A stretch of DNA of 64,000 nucleotides from Rhytidiadelphus loreus. Its lineage: Eukaryota; Streptophyta; Bryopsida; Hypnales; Hylocomiaceae. Of the stretch, positions 46,411 to 57,483 are shown one piece after another (the stretch's first letter is position 1; each line of letters starts with the position of its first letter). The position numbers were made by a program, and so were the translations under genes. The notes under the pieces are model-generated. The model was given only the letters and a program-made list of their open reading frames with translations, had not been told where the DNA came from and ran no database searches. The stretch covers positions 67,227,093-67,291,092 of the forward strand of contig OX344763.1 in NCBI GenBank assembly GCA_947034895.1, read 5' to 3'.

Positions 46411-46924
46411 GTACGTCGTCACCCCAATTCCAAACCTCATTTCCAACTTCTTCTTCAATTGTATAAACCTCTGTGCGCATTTCTTCTTTCTGGATTGTAT
46501 TCAGCTTGTAATGATTAGTTTTATGCATGCTTGAGGAGGCTAGAAGGAGGTCTTTAGGAGGACATTGCTTTGTGTACCATCACATTCAAAGAAGAGGTGT
46601 TTCACCGCACTTCGATTACTGTAAGTCAGACCCACTTCCTTAGCCACTGCACTGGTCTACGTTCATACAATTTGTAGACTTATTTTTGAGATTTTTGTTC
46701 GTTGAATTTGTATTCATATTGATGTGTATACTTCTATTCAATCTGTGCATTTCAAGAACGATTGTGATGTTGCATTAAGTATGCAAGTCATTTTGATTTC
46801 CTCATCAGCCGGTTGTCTCTCCAAGCACATATCTCCATAATCGAATAATTGTAGTGTGAACTCAACTCCGATAATTGCGACACAAACCACGGGTACTATT
46901 AATAGAATCATGTTGTGATGGACC

Positions 46925-47640
46925 AGCATATCAGCTCTATTTGAGCTGATGTGTAGTTTATTCATATCTGAGTCCCATGCTGAAGGAATAATAAATTCCG
47001 AGAATAGTAATCGGTCTTGCTAATCAACTCGACTCGAGCTGATTTGCAAATCACAATATATACTTTACGTTGGCAAGTCATTGTGTATCATCTCCATGGA
47101 CTCATGATTCATTTTAAATTAAGAGACTTTGTGTGAATATTGAATGACTATGGTTTAAATATACAATGAACCTGAATACAATGAACTTGAATACAATGAA
47201 CTTGAATACAATGAACTCTTATATACAATGAACTTGAATGTGAAGGTGTAAATAAGCTCGAGTCGATCTAATATGAAAATCAATGAAAATCGGCCTTATG
47301 CATATTGAGGTTAATGAGATTGATATATTGTCCATGCATATCAGCTCGACTCGAGCTGATATGCAGTATATTAGCAATGTGGGTGAAATATTCGATACAA
47401 TTCATAACTCCATACTTTAATCTGTTTGATAGGCCTTTATATTTACATTACGTTTCCACATGTCTTGGTTGCATATCAATTTTCCTTCTGTTTAAATATC
47501 CAATCATGAATTTATGTATAACCGAGTAAGGTGTTCTAGAATCTGATCAGGAATCAATTTGAATATGTTAATTTCTAATTTTATAAGAAGACTTGATAAT
47601 TTGGGAGAACTACAAATCAGCTCGACTTAAGCTGATTTGT
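46925..47640. promoter_or_regulatory. I-type palindrome cluster of D
   Basis: Five sites, at about 46930, 47025, 47252, 47340 and 47618. Only 47340 is a full AGCTCGANTCGAGCT; the others have one to three changes, in keeping with decay of this copy. A 15-bp unit (AATACAATGAACTTG) is repeated about four times at 47165-47235. Confidence 0.85.
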
Positions 47641-47757
47641 CTCTCGATTGAGTCTTGTTTTATGTCAACTGAATTGTTTGTACTGCTATCTTTGTAAACT
47701 TTTATATGAATTGAATTCTTATCATTATTCAATCTGACTCTGTAATATACAGACATC

Positions 47758-50617
47758 ATGAATTCCACGGCTGAGGATGTTAGTGACATGGACTTTTTGG
47801 ACGCTGAGGTACAAGTGCCTCAAGGAGCAGTTGTAGACGTTCCTGAATGCGATGGTATTCCACGTCGACTTTGGATCACGAAGTGTGTAACTCTATACAA
47901 CCAGGAAGGAGTACTTGTTGGTGAAGGTACCTGTCACAGCGTCAACCCAGACTTGGTGCTTGGTGCAAATGGTCCACTTGGTGATGATTATGTGGCTGTG
48001 TACCTCTGTAAATCGTATTATGAGGAGGACATCCCCGAAGAGCAGGTGCACTTATTGATAGTTTGGCCAATTAAACTTGTGCATTGCCGTGGAATATCTC
48101 TGTTTGACCATGAAGCCCGGGATAATTATAATCGTTTGCAAGCGAGTCTTTTGAACCCACCATCAAGAACATAAGTTCGACCATATACAAGTGACATTCA
48201 AAACCCACCTCGTGAGACATGCATAAAAACGAGAGGCCTACTCACTCAAGACTCTATCAATGCAATTTCAAGCAAGGTTTACTGTAGCAGAAATTGCGTG
48301 CAGCCGTTTCCACGAGAGAAAATTTGAGCCTTTCGAGAACGCATGTACCAGAATTCTACATTCAAGTCCAGAGCTTTCATGAAGACTGAGGTGCATAGAC
48401 AAATGCATTGTGACTTTACAGGGAAAAGGATGGTGACTATTGATGGGATAAATGTTTGCATGCGAGCATGGATGTTTATTTTTGGGGTCCCAGAGTCTAC
48501 CTTCTACTGCTACCAAGCATATAAGAAGGACGATTGTGAAGCAACGGTTCATGGCAATATTGGGCTCGTGAAGACTAGGATGCATACTCAACAAGCTACA
48601 ACTACGTTGAAGTGCATTCTTGAGAAAGAGGCGGATCACATGCCACATCGTATTCGATCAAACTCTTAAACCAAGAGATAAGGTCGTCTCCATGATTTTC
48701 CCAGCAACTTTTCAATGGAAAGGACAGATGGCAAAAATTAACGAAACCAATGTTGCTTTCGGACTAAAGGAGGTCTCTTCATCAAACTTGAGCAAGATTA
48801 GATCTTCTAGGTTCCCAGAGTACGATGTAAAAAAGCTTGGAGATAATTTTGCCCGTTGTGCAAAATGTGACAAACTACAAGAGCTTATTAAGGGTACTTT
48901 AGCTGGATCACAAACTTGTTTGAAGTGGCAGATGTTACTTGACAAACATCTAGCTATTATTCGAGCACATAGGGAGTTGTATTATGCAAATCGATATCAA
49001 TCGCATAATTTTCCACATGAGTGCTTGACAATTATGCATGACAAGATGGATCATGCCAAAACTGCTTCTCCGGTCTTCTCCCATAAGAGTAAAGAGCTGG
49101 ATAGCCTCATGAAGTTGCCTTTGTCTGTGACTGGTATAATTGCACATAGTCATGCTGATGTGCGGTATGCACATTATGGCTTAGACATTTTCCCCCACGA
49201 TTCAAATTACACCATTGGTTCAATGGCGAAGTTGTTGCGGGACCTCAAACAACCACCAAAGTCTTCTTCTCGACAGTTGTTCATGAATTCGAGGTCTACC
49301 TCTTTGTTTGATGCGATCTTGAAAGGCGCAGAGATGTGTGAAGCCTCGCTACCTCCACCAACGGACACATTGGTTCCTGCAACACCGTTGCCACCGATTC
49401 TCAATGTGCAATTGGATAACACCACAGGGGACAACAAAAACAGATTCGTTTTTGGTTTTTGGTCTCTACTTGTGGCAAACAAAATCTTTCGTGAAGTGTA
49501 TGTAAATTTTATGATTGTTGGCCACACACATGATGACATTGATGCGTTGTTTGGAAGATGGAGCATGCTATTGAAGAAGGAGAGTTTTCCAACAATCCCT
49601 ACTCTCATGAAGTCCTTCATGGATGTAGAATTCATTCCTACTATCCCTCACCTTATAGAAGAGGTGCCTGATTTCAAGGGATTTATTGAAGGATCATTTC
49701 TTGATGGTGATGACATGCTCATTGGACACACGAAGCCACAACAAGTCAAGTTCTACCTAGATTCAACTGGGTGTCCAGTCATGAAGTACAAATTATTGTG
49801 CACTGACGTAGAATGGCTAGGGGAAGAAGATAGAGGTATTAAGTTGTGGAAAGAAGATGCTGAAGGGCGAAGTTTGTGGCCTCGTGGGGTACCTTTGCCA
49901 ATTCCACAGAGGGCAATGAGAGGCATGGAGGACATCATCAAAGGGATATCTGGATTCGTGAAATATTGGCAGAATTTGTGCGATTCAGATGTAAGTGGAG
50001 AGTATCGAAGACAGTATGAGCATTTGATACACTATTGGCGTGGTGTGAAGGTAGCATTGCTAGAACTAATAGCTCCTTCCTTGGTTTTGAAGGATGGTTT
50101 TTGGCCGACTACTCATGTTGAAGCAACTGCTGTTGACGAATTAAATGAAGATGGTGAAGTTCATGAAGAATTCGGGGAAGATGTGGCCTACATCAGGCCT
50201 TTACAAGGTCACCCAAAACCATCCTTTAGGGTCGCTCGAGATCTCTTCGAAGGCTACTTTGTTGCAATTCGACCCGCAGATGGTGATACTCGACCAGTTT
50301 GGATCGCAAGGGCTTTGTCTGACCCTTTCTGTAATCCAAAGAAACCAAATTGCATACTCATTCAATATTTTCGTCCTACATCCCGAGATGATGACGTTCA
50401 AAACAACTACAGTGGGTGGGACAGTGAAAGAGGTTTGCATTGGAAGGTCGATGAAGCTGAACCACCAGTTTGGAAGGAAACTAACGCTTTGATGACAGCA
50501 TGGAAGTCTCAGATTAGAAGAAATACTTTGTAGTGCATGATTAAGATTCCAGTGGCTCAAATTGAAGTCATCAACCCAAGTCTTGCATCGTACACTACTA
50601 CACTTGATGTGTAAAGT
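47758..50617 (+). pseudogene. DUF7869-type transposase, broken copy (element D)
   Basis: Close to the 945-aa protein of element I over its whole length, roughly nine residues in ten identical by eye. It keeps QLDNTTGDNKNRFVFGFW and GHTHDDIDALFGRW. Lesions: TAA near 48172 where I has a Cys codon, TGA near 48327 where I has CGA, a small insertion with frameshift and stops near 48655-48680, and TAG near 50531 where I has CAA. The protein cannot be made whole. The two copies must have separated after the family's transposase gained its present form, and D has been without selection since. Confidence 0.92.
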
Positions 50618-51048
50618 TCTATATGAATTTATGGTGTGAAGTTGGTTTAATTTTGTTTTTACCATCTTCTTCATTCATATAATAGATGGAATTTATATAT
50701 TAAATTATTTGGTATAGGTTTCATTTGATTTTCACTAATTTATTCTTTGCTCCTATATAGATGTTTTGAAGTATATGTTTTGTTTCTAGAAGACAATGAA
50801 ATGTACATATCATATTTATATACTTCCTATTATATTGTCGTGTTTAATTTATTATTGTTTTTAAATTTTTTTTTCTAATTTCTTTATCATTGAATATATT
50901 TCATTTGAAATTATATTCATAATTATTTGGGAAAAAGTGGAGTGGACATATCCACTTTTTATTTTGATAATGTGTAAAGTATTTGTCACAATTTAGGTAG
51001 GCGCAGTTGGTTGTTACAATTTTCCTGCCTGCAAAGCTCACTTAGCAG

Positions 51049-51164
51049 CACCAAGTCAGATTTATCCCCCATGTGCTCATACAAATTCAACGAGAATCGA
51101 ACCCGGACCACTTGAATGAGATTATGAACCCCTTACAACCAACAGCGGAGCTCCTGACTTGGTG
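51049..51164 (-). repeat. tRNA-like (SINE-like) segment, second copy
   Basis: Counterpart of 31249-31364 at the same place after the transposase. The B box GTTCGATTC has become GGTTCGATTCT on the minus strand; the inverted boundary words survive with one mismatch each. Confidence 0.5.
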
Positions 51165-51407
51165 TCCAACAAATGACACAATCTTCATTTATTTGAATCA
51201 GAACATTTATTTTACACCATAATAAATTTATTCAAACATACTGTCAGTCGTAAAAACTCTCATTTTAATGGAAATTGCACTAGTGCAACTAATATATTTA
51301 GTGTTTGGCAGCTTGAATTGGCTAAAACTACATACATTTTTTAGCATCTAAGTTTTAAATATTATTTTGAGAGATTCTAAACCTCTCAAAATATTGAATA
51401 TAGTGTT

Positions 51408-51460
51408 TTACAAAGAAAATGGGTAACATGATGTACAAGTTGCATTTATTCATATTGTTG
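51408..51460. repeat. Fragment resembling a satellite monomer
   Basis: AAAATGGGTAACATGATGTA and CAAGTTGCATTTATTC resemble the monomer words AAAATGGGGAAACATGTGG and CAAGTTGCAATTCTTCC. D may have inserted next to or into satellite DNA, as MITE-1 did. Confidence 0.4.
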
Positions 51461-52566
51461 TACGCGTAGTACGGTAGTAAGCGCTCTTAGCCACAACTAC
51501 GTGGTAAGATGACACGGAATATCGTCCCAGGGAACCCCAGAGGGTGTTCTAAACTCCTTCTAATCCGGATTCAACAACTTTCCGGACTCTCTACTAGATC
51601 CAGATTCCTTCCGTCACCAAATCCGTAACTCCAAACTGGTTTGTTTTACCTCTATTTTACCCTTAGAGTGTCCTCACTTGCTCTTTTACGAGGGGTAGGG
51701 ACATCACCACTCTTTCTTATCTCACTTTAATTCTAACTTCCTAATGACATGGACCCAAAGTAATTTCCGTCATAAACAAGGTACGGACTGGCTCACCTTC
51801 ACAACTCCAGATTCCTCCAAAAGTAGGTCACTCAGAATATAACCCGACCCTCCTTACTACAACGACAGATTCAGAACTTACCCAGAAACTAAGACGGGGT
51901 CTGGTACCAGAACTTCAACTGGATTTGATGGCGGCAGATCTTCCGGGTGAGTGGGGTTTTTCCACAAGCGGTTGCTTATCTCCGCATGGAACCCTCTCTG
52001 GCCTTCCAGACTCGCACCCACACCACCAACTCCGGATTCCGCACAACTTCTTCACAGCTCTAAATCCCTTCCCTAGACAAACACACAGTTCACAGACTCG
52101 GGAAACCCTGAATCCGGATTCCTCCTTACTACCTCTCTACCCTTCAGCCAAAACCTTCAAATAGACACCCAACCACCTTAAACACACAAGGAAAAAGGAA
52201 AGCAAGGACCCATATGAAAAACAAAGGCAATGAGTAAAAAGACAACAAATGCAAACATATATTTACTGCTCAAAACAAGGAACAACAAGAAAAGGAATGA
52301 AGGACCACAAGCAGGCCCTCCCTTTTAAAATAAAACTATAAGCCGGAAATCTCGCGGAAAGCACCGCTCCGCCCAATCCTAAACTGCCCTAAAAATCCGG
52401 GCGGATAAGGTAACTGAAAATAAAGTCTCAAAATCCAAGATCCGGGTTTTGCATGAAGACCCGGAACTGCAGTCTAACAAAATGACAATTGCAAGACTAC
52501 CAGTCTAACTTCCTACATTCCCTTCCGCTGTTTCTTTGAACTAATGTCGAACCCTAACTGTCCCCG
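51461..52566. other. Non-coding region 3' of the interrupted ORF, possible retroelement terminus
   Basis: GC-moderate sequence with recurring CCGGATTC and CAGATTCC words. Reads as the 3' flank of the minus-strand ORF fragment below, so may be untranslated or terminal-repeat sequence of the element it belongs to. No second copy is in the window, and no LTR pair can be shown. Confidence 0.3.
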
Positions 52567-52581
52567 GGTGCTAGTCTTGCC

Positions 52582-52740
52582 TTACGGTGTCCGGAGGGAT
52601 GCCCGGGTGATAATTGACATCTTCCGGACAAGGGGATTGTCGGAGTCCGTGTCGTCCATATGGACCAGAGTCCAGTCCGCTTTCTCCAAAGACTGCGGAT
52701 CCTCCTCTACCTCCACCTCCTCCGAGATCTCTATATCATC
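52582..52740 (-). pseudogene. C-terminal end of an unrelated ORF cut by element E
   Basis: On the minus strand a frame is open from the E terminus at 52740 to a TAA at 52582-52584. It is acidic (ISEEVEVEEDPQSLEKADW) with a DDTDSDNPLVRKMSII end. Its composition is coding-like, and the frame stops being meaningful exactly where the TIR begins. It may be the end of a retrotransposon polyprotein or a host gene; I cannot tell which. Confidence 0.4.
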
Positions 52741-52976
52741 ATATTCATTAAAATGGGAGTTTTCCTATGAAATGGGAGTTCTACAAGCTTCATAAACTAA
52801 GAATGCAATAAGAATTTCAAGCCACCACCACAAGAACAAAATACATTAATAGACAAACATAGACAATATGTGCAGAAGTAAAATTATAATAGCAATGTAT
52901 TTAGTATTATGGAGGCCTGAACATGATGCTATCTATATATACTATGAATGCGATACAATGATGCTAACTCCACACG

Positions 52977-53825
52977 CTATGACTGTGACCTACTCCTCAA
53001 TATTTGCATTGCCTTTAATATTTCTGGCCCTCGACTATATCCTGTACTCCTAGTGGATAATTGTTGCGCAATCTCTCGTCGTTGTTTCTTTAAGGACCTC
53101 TGCTCCCAAGCATCCCACGTAGGAGTCCTACAATGAAGAGGAGGCAATCCATCATTTCTTTTGCATTGTCGTTTTACGATATCCAAAGATGACAGACGAG
53201 GCAGTGCGTCTTCAGCTATTGCATTCTACTTCTCCAATTCTATACTCTTTACGCCTTTGGAAGTGTTGCCCGTGATGGCAACAAATGTAGGCATTGAATT
53301 CTCCACTTCAGCTATTGCATTCCGCTTCTCCAATGGTATACTCTTGACGCCTTTGGAAGTGTTGTCCAACATGGCAATAGATATAGGCATTGAATCCTCT
53401 ACCTACCAAAACCAAGAAAATAAGACATTCATTACCCACAATGACTACAATGCGAACCATGAAGACAAACACAATTGCTGAAACATTTCACTCAATCACT
53501 GATAACACACCTCCATAAAGGCCACCACACCCGCTTCTTCATCGTAGAGCTTCCTCTGCGTTTCCAAATTGACAACAGGCCGATCCCGGGTTGTTTGTGA
53601 ACGAGATTTTATAGGAGATGGAGAGTGCATTACTTTGGGGCGCTTCCCTCCATTGGGAGGACTATCAACAACGCCATCGTCTATGTCCATCATTGAAAAA
53701 TCCATTGTCGACTGTGCAGTGGCCTCGGAGTACATGACATGCCGAATTACTGGAGCCACAACATTCCTTAACTCCTGGGCACAACACAAAGATATTCCAC
53801 TGCAAATATGAATGATGAATTTCAT
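52977..53825 (-). pseudogene. Gene 3 of element E
   Basis: Two exons: one in 53825-53500 (MDIDDGVVDSPPN, HSPSPIKSR, TQRKLYDE) and one from about 53405 to 52977 (RTPTWDAWEQRSL, then GYSRGPEILKAMQ). The second exon contains an in-frame tandem duplication of about 97 bp (53213-53309 and 53310-53405), each copy with LDNTSKGVKS- or ITGNTSKGVKS-like residues. A TAG near 53231 lies where the other copy of the duplication has CGG, so the gene is broken. Confidence 0.8.
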
Positions 53826-53999
53826 TTTATTTTATTTGACAATAATAATTACATTTTAAGGCGTACCCTCTCAACACAACTACGTCATCTACAAATTTCT
53901 AGAGGTCCTATAGACAAGTTCGTTCGGGAGGCGGACAAGGACGGAAATAGATGTCTTCGTGGGTGAGCTCCTTGCGCTTCATTGCGCGCGTCGTGCGTG

Positions 54000-54905
54000 G
54001 TTTCTACAAAGGAATGACACGCCCGAAATCATCCACTTTCCGTTCTCTATGAAGTCTATTGGAGACCGCGAGCGCCCTCTGAAGTTCCTTGTACCTGGAT
54101 TGGTCGAGATAATGCTTGAGGTGAATCTCCCCCCACAGCATTGTCTCTACGGAAAGAAAAAAATTCCCACGGCCTCTCTACATGCAATCTCCTAATGCAA
54201 GGCAGGAGTTCAAATATGAGAACCCCGTCTCTCGACCTCTGTCCATCAAAACACCACGAGTCTAGGAGCACTACGTTCGAGGGATCATTCATGAATTGTT
54301 TCTCGGGGCTGTCGTCCACTATTATAGTATTCTCCTGCGTGAAGATGGACCCCTTTAGTTTGTACAACCTCTCCAATGGCTTGAGAAATAGGTCCTTGCG
54401 CGATCCCCTCAACCTGTAGTTCTTTAGCATGCCATTCCCGTCTCTAGATTTCATGACGGTACATTGTTCTTGGCCCAGGACACCGGAGGGGGGCGTCAGG
54501 CCGTGGAAGAGAAAATTAACAGCGAGCTTGGCGTACGATTGATCCATGGAGCTCCACATAACGACGTTTGCGAAGGAGGTCAACTCCCGCACGAACCTTC
54601 TGACATGGGGTTGGAAAGTGACCCTTTCCATCGGAATGATGAACCTCTCCGCTCTCGGGACTACTTCATGAAGAGAGCACTCTTCTTTCTTTTATGTGAT
54701 ATCTCATATCATCACAAAAGCAAAGAAGTCCATTCAGATCCAAGACGACATTGAGCCACTTCTTATTGAATCTGGATGTGAACGGACTACGAAAATGCAC
54801 ATCCGCCACAATATCACCTACGACTCCTTCACTGGTCCCCTGCTCATAAGGAACAGAGACACATCGAAATTTACACCGGATCAAACTCAATTGCGAAGGG
54901 TACAC
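54000..54905 (-). pseudogene. Gene 2 (FCP1/SCP-like) of element E
   Basis: Starts around 54905 with LNVVLDLNGLLC (motif I), then changes frame near 54650, then has NVVMWSSMDQS (motif II), LGQEQCTVMKSRDG and TIIVDDSPEK (motif IV). A second frame change near 54140 separates this from a tail with LWGEIHLKHYLDQSRY, which aligns with LYEEKVHREYDKL in I. The frame-change sites and lack of a first exon show a dead copy. The Asn in motif I is shared with the other copies. Confidence 0.8.
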
Positions 54906-55089
54906 CGAAGTGGGGCATAACCAGGGTTGTTTTGTCTGACATATTTTTGGGTTTAGGCGTCGTGTATGACATCTGACGTCGCATGTCGCGTGTCATCAAG
55001 TGTCGAGTTTACATGACATCGCGTCGCGGAGGGATAGAAAATTTTATTCCATGGTAAATAGATTTTGCCTACGTGGCAGGGCTTTGGAA

Positions 55090-55480
55090 TTGACGTGGAC
55101 AGCCAGCGTGGGCGACTGCGGGTGTGGGCGCGTGCAAGTCTGCCTTGGACGACCTCGGGTGGAAAAATTGAGGCGACTGCGGGTTTAGGGTGGAAGGCGA
55201 CCACAGGTGAAGGGGCGACTGCAGGTCTAGGGCGCTAGGGCGACTTCGGGTGAAGGGACAACCTCGGGTGGAAAAAATAGAGGCGACTGCGGGTTTAGGG
55301 TTGAAGGCAACTGTAGGTGAGTGGGTGACTGCGAGTCAGGGGCTTTAGGGCGACTTCGGGTGAAGGGGCGACCGCGGGTCCGACAGGTAGGGGCGACTGC
55401 GGGTTACAGGGCGACTACGGGTCGGAGCAGTAGACAACGATTGCGTGTTCCAGGGCGACCGCAGGTTCAGTTTAGGATTT
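55090..55480. repeat. Subterminal GGCGACTGCGGGT repeats, left block
   Basis: About fifteen imperfect copies of GGCGACTGCGGGT/GGCGACCGCGGGT with variable spacing, several embedded in a longer GTTTAGGGT-containing unit. Clusters of short subterminal repeats are typical transposase-binding regions of hAT elements. Confidence 0.85.
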
Positions 55481-55499
55481 CAGTTTGGCATATTCAGTC

Positions 55500-55925
55500 T
55501 TTGAAGTAACACATCACATAGGTGTTTTATAAGCGCATAATTAGGTGCTACGTTATATTGGGGTTTACAATTTACAAGTGCAAATAATAGAGCCCATGAA
55601 ATGTAAATTGGACAAACTTCCCTAATTCCAAAAATTCACCCAGTATAAGGCTACAATAATAATGTCAACAACAATTATATTAATAAGTCATCGATATTGC
55701 TTTGAGGTGGACTTCAAATGTAGTCATACTTGCATTGCACTTTTATAACCTCGTTGCAGTCATCACCTAACTGCCTACCAATTAGAACTCAACATATATT
55801 TTAAAACTGGTAATTTGTCCCTCACTCTAATATGCTCATATGCTTGATGAAGCACTACAAAATCCTTACACATCAAGATGAAGGCTTAAAGCTTGAACTA
55901 CAAAGATTTGCTACCTAACATATAA
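55500..55925. other. AT-rich segment between subterminal repeats and minisatellite
   Basis: No gene, no recognisable signal. Confidence 0.5.
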
Positions 55926-57480
55926 GCTAAAACCTTATAACTATACTTATAGTTATACTTATAGTTATACTTATAGTTATACTTATAGTTATACTTATAG
56001 TTATACTTATAGTTATACTTATAGTTATACTTATAGTTATACTTATAGTTATACTTATAGTTATACTTATAGTTATACTTATAGTTATACTTATAGTTAT
56101 ACTTATAGTTATACTTATAGTTATACTTATAGTTATACTTATAGTTATACTTATACTTATAACTATACTTATACTTATACTTATAACTATACTTATAACT
56201 ATACTTATAACTATACTTATAACTATACTTATAACTATACTTATAACTATACTTATAACTATACTTATAACTATACTTATAACTATACTTATAACTATAC
56301 TTATAACTATACTTATAACTATACTTATAACTATACTTATAACTATACTTATAACTATACTTATAACTATACTTATAACTATACTTATAACTATACTTAT
56401 AACTATACTTATAACTATACTTATAACTATACTTATAACTATACTTATAACTATACTTATAACTATACTTATAACTATACTTATAACTATACTTATAACT
56501 ATACTTATAACTATACTTATAACTATACTTATAACTATACTTATAACTATACTTATAACTATACTTATAACTATACTTATAACTATAAGTATAACTATAA
56601 GTATAACTATAAGTATAACTATACTTATAACTATACTTATAGTTATACTTATAGTTATACTTATAGTTATACTTATAGTTATACTTATAGTTATACTTAT
56701 AGTTATACTTATAGTTATAGTTATACTTATAACTATACTTATAACTATACTTATAACTATAATTATAACTATACTTATAACTATAATTATAACTATACTT
56801 ATAACTATACTTATAACTATACTTATAACTATACTTATAACTATAATTATAACTATAATTATAACTATAATTATAACTATAATTATAACTATAATTATAA
56901 CTATAATTATAACTATAATTATAACTATAATTATAACTATAATTATAACTATAATTATAACTATAATTATAACCATAATTATAACTATAATTATAACTAT
57001 AATTATAACCATAATTATAACTATAATTATAACCATAATTATAACCATAATTATAACCATAATTATAACCATAATTATAACCATAATTATAACCATAATT
57101 ATAACCATAATTATAACCATAATTATAACCATAATTATAACCATAATTATAACCATAATTATAACCATAATTATAACCATAATTATAACCATAATTATAA
57201 CCATAATTATAACCATAATTATAACCATAATTATAACCATAATTATAACCATAATTATAACCATAATTATAACCATAATTATAACCATAATTATAACCAT
57301 AATTATAACCATAATTATAACCATAATTATAACCATAATTATAACCATAATTATAACGATAATTATAACGATAATTATAACGATAATTATAAATATAAAT
57401 ATAACTATAACTATAACGATAATTATAACCATAATTATAACTATAATTATAACTATAACTATAACTATAATTATAATTAT
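55926..57480. repeat. 12-bp minisatellite, about 1.55 kb
   Basis: Roughly 130 units of 12 bp in sub-blocks: TTATAGTTATAC (55938-56155), TTATAACTATAC (56156-56585), a short inverted stretch (56585-56720), then TTATAACTATAA and TTATAACCATAA to about 57350. Adjacent sub-blocks differ by single substitutions or inversion, showing successive homogenisation waves. It lies just after the stop of the hAT reading frame. The 501-codon Ile/Val frame across it is an artefact of the 12-bp period. Confidence 0.97.
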
Positions 57481-57483
57481 TGT

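Larger units (their letters stand above)
45935..51407. mobile_element. Element D: transposase half of a related element
   Basis: Homologous to 26.1-31.6 kb of element I over its whole length: promoter block, palindromes, transposase, tRNA-like unit and right terminus (AATATAGTGTT at 51397-51407). The operon half is missing. The left limit is not a recognisable terminus of its own; it abuts the terminus of copy C. So D is either a deleted copy or was joined to C by rearrangement. Confidence 0.7.
52735..54921. mobile_element. Element E: operon-side end fragment
   Basis: Left terminus ATCATCATATTCATTAAAAT at 52735 with the ATGGGAG word and its subterminal repeat, then gene 3 and gene 2 on the minus strand, the order and orientation of element I. 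It stops at about 54921 within or just upstream of the gene 2 coding start, at the left edge of the hAT element. Gene 1 and the transposase are absent from the window. Confidence 0.78.

Noticed and set aside
55927..57432. 501-codon minus-strand frame of alternating Ile, Val, Met, Ser and Thr
   Set aside because: It is the translation of a 12-bp minisatellite; the length only reflects a period divisible by three.
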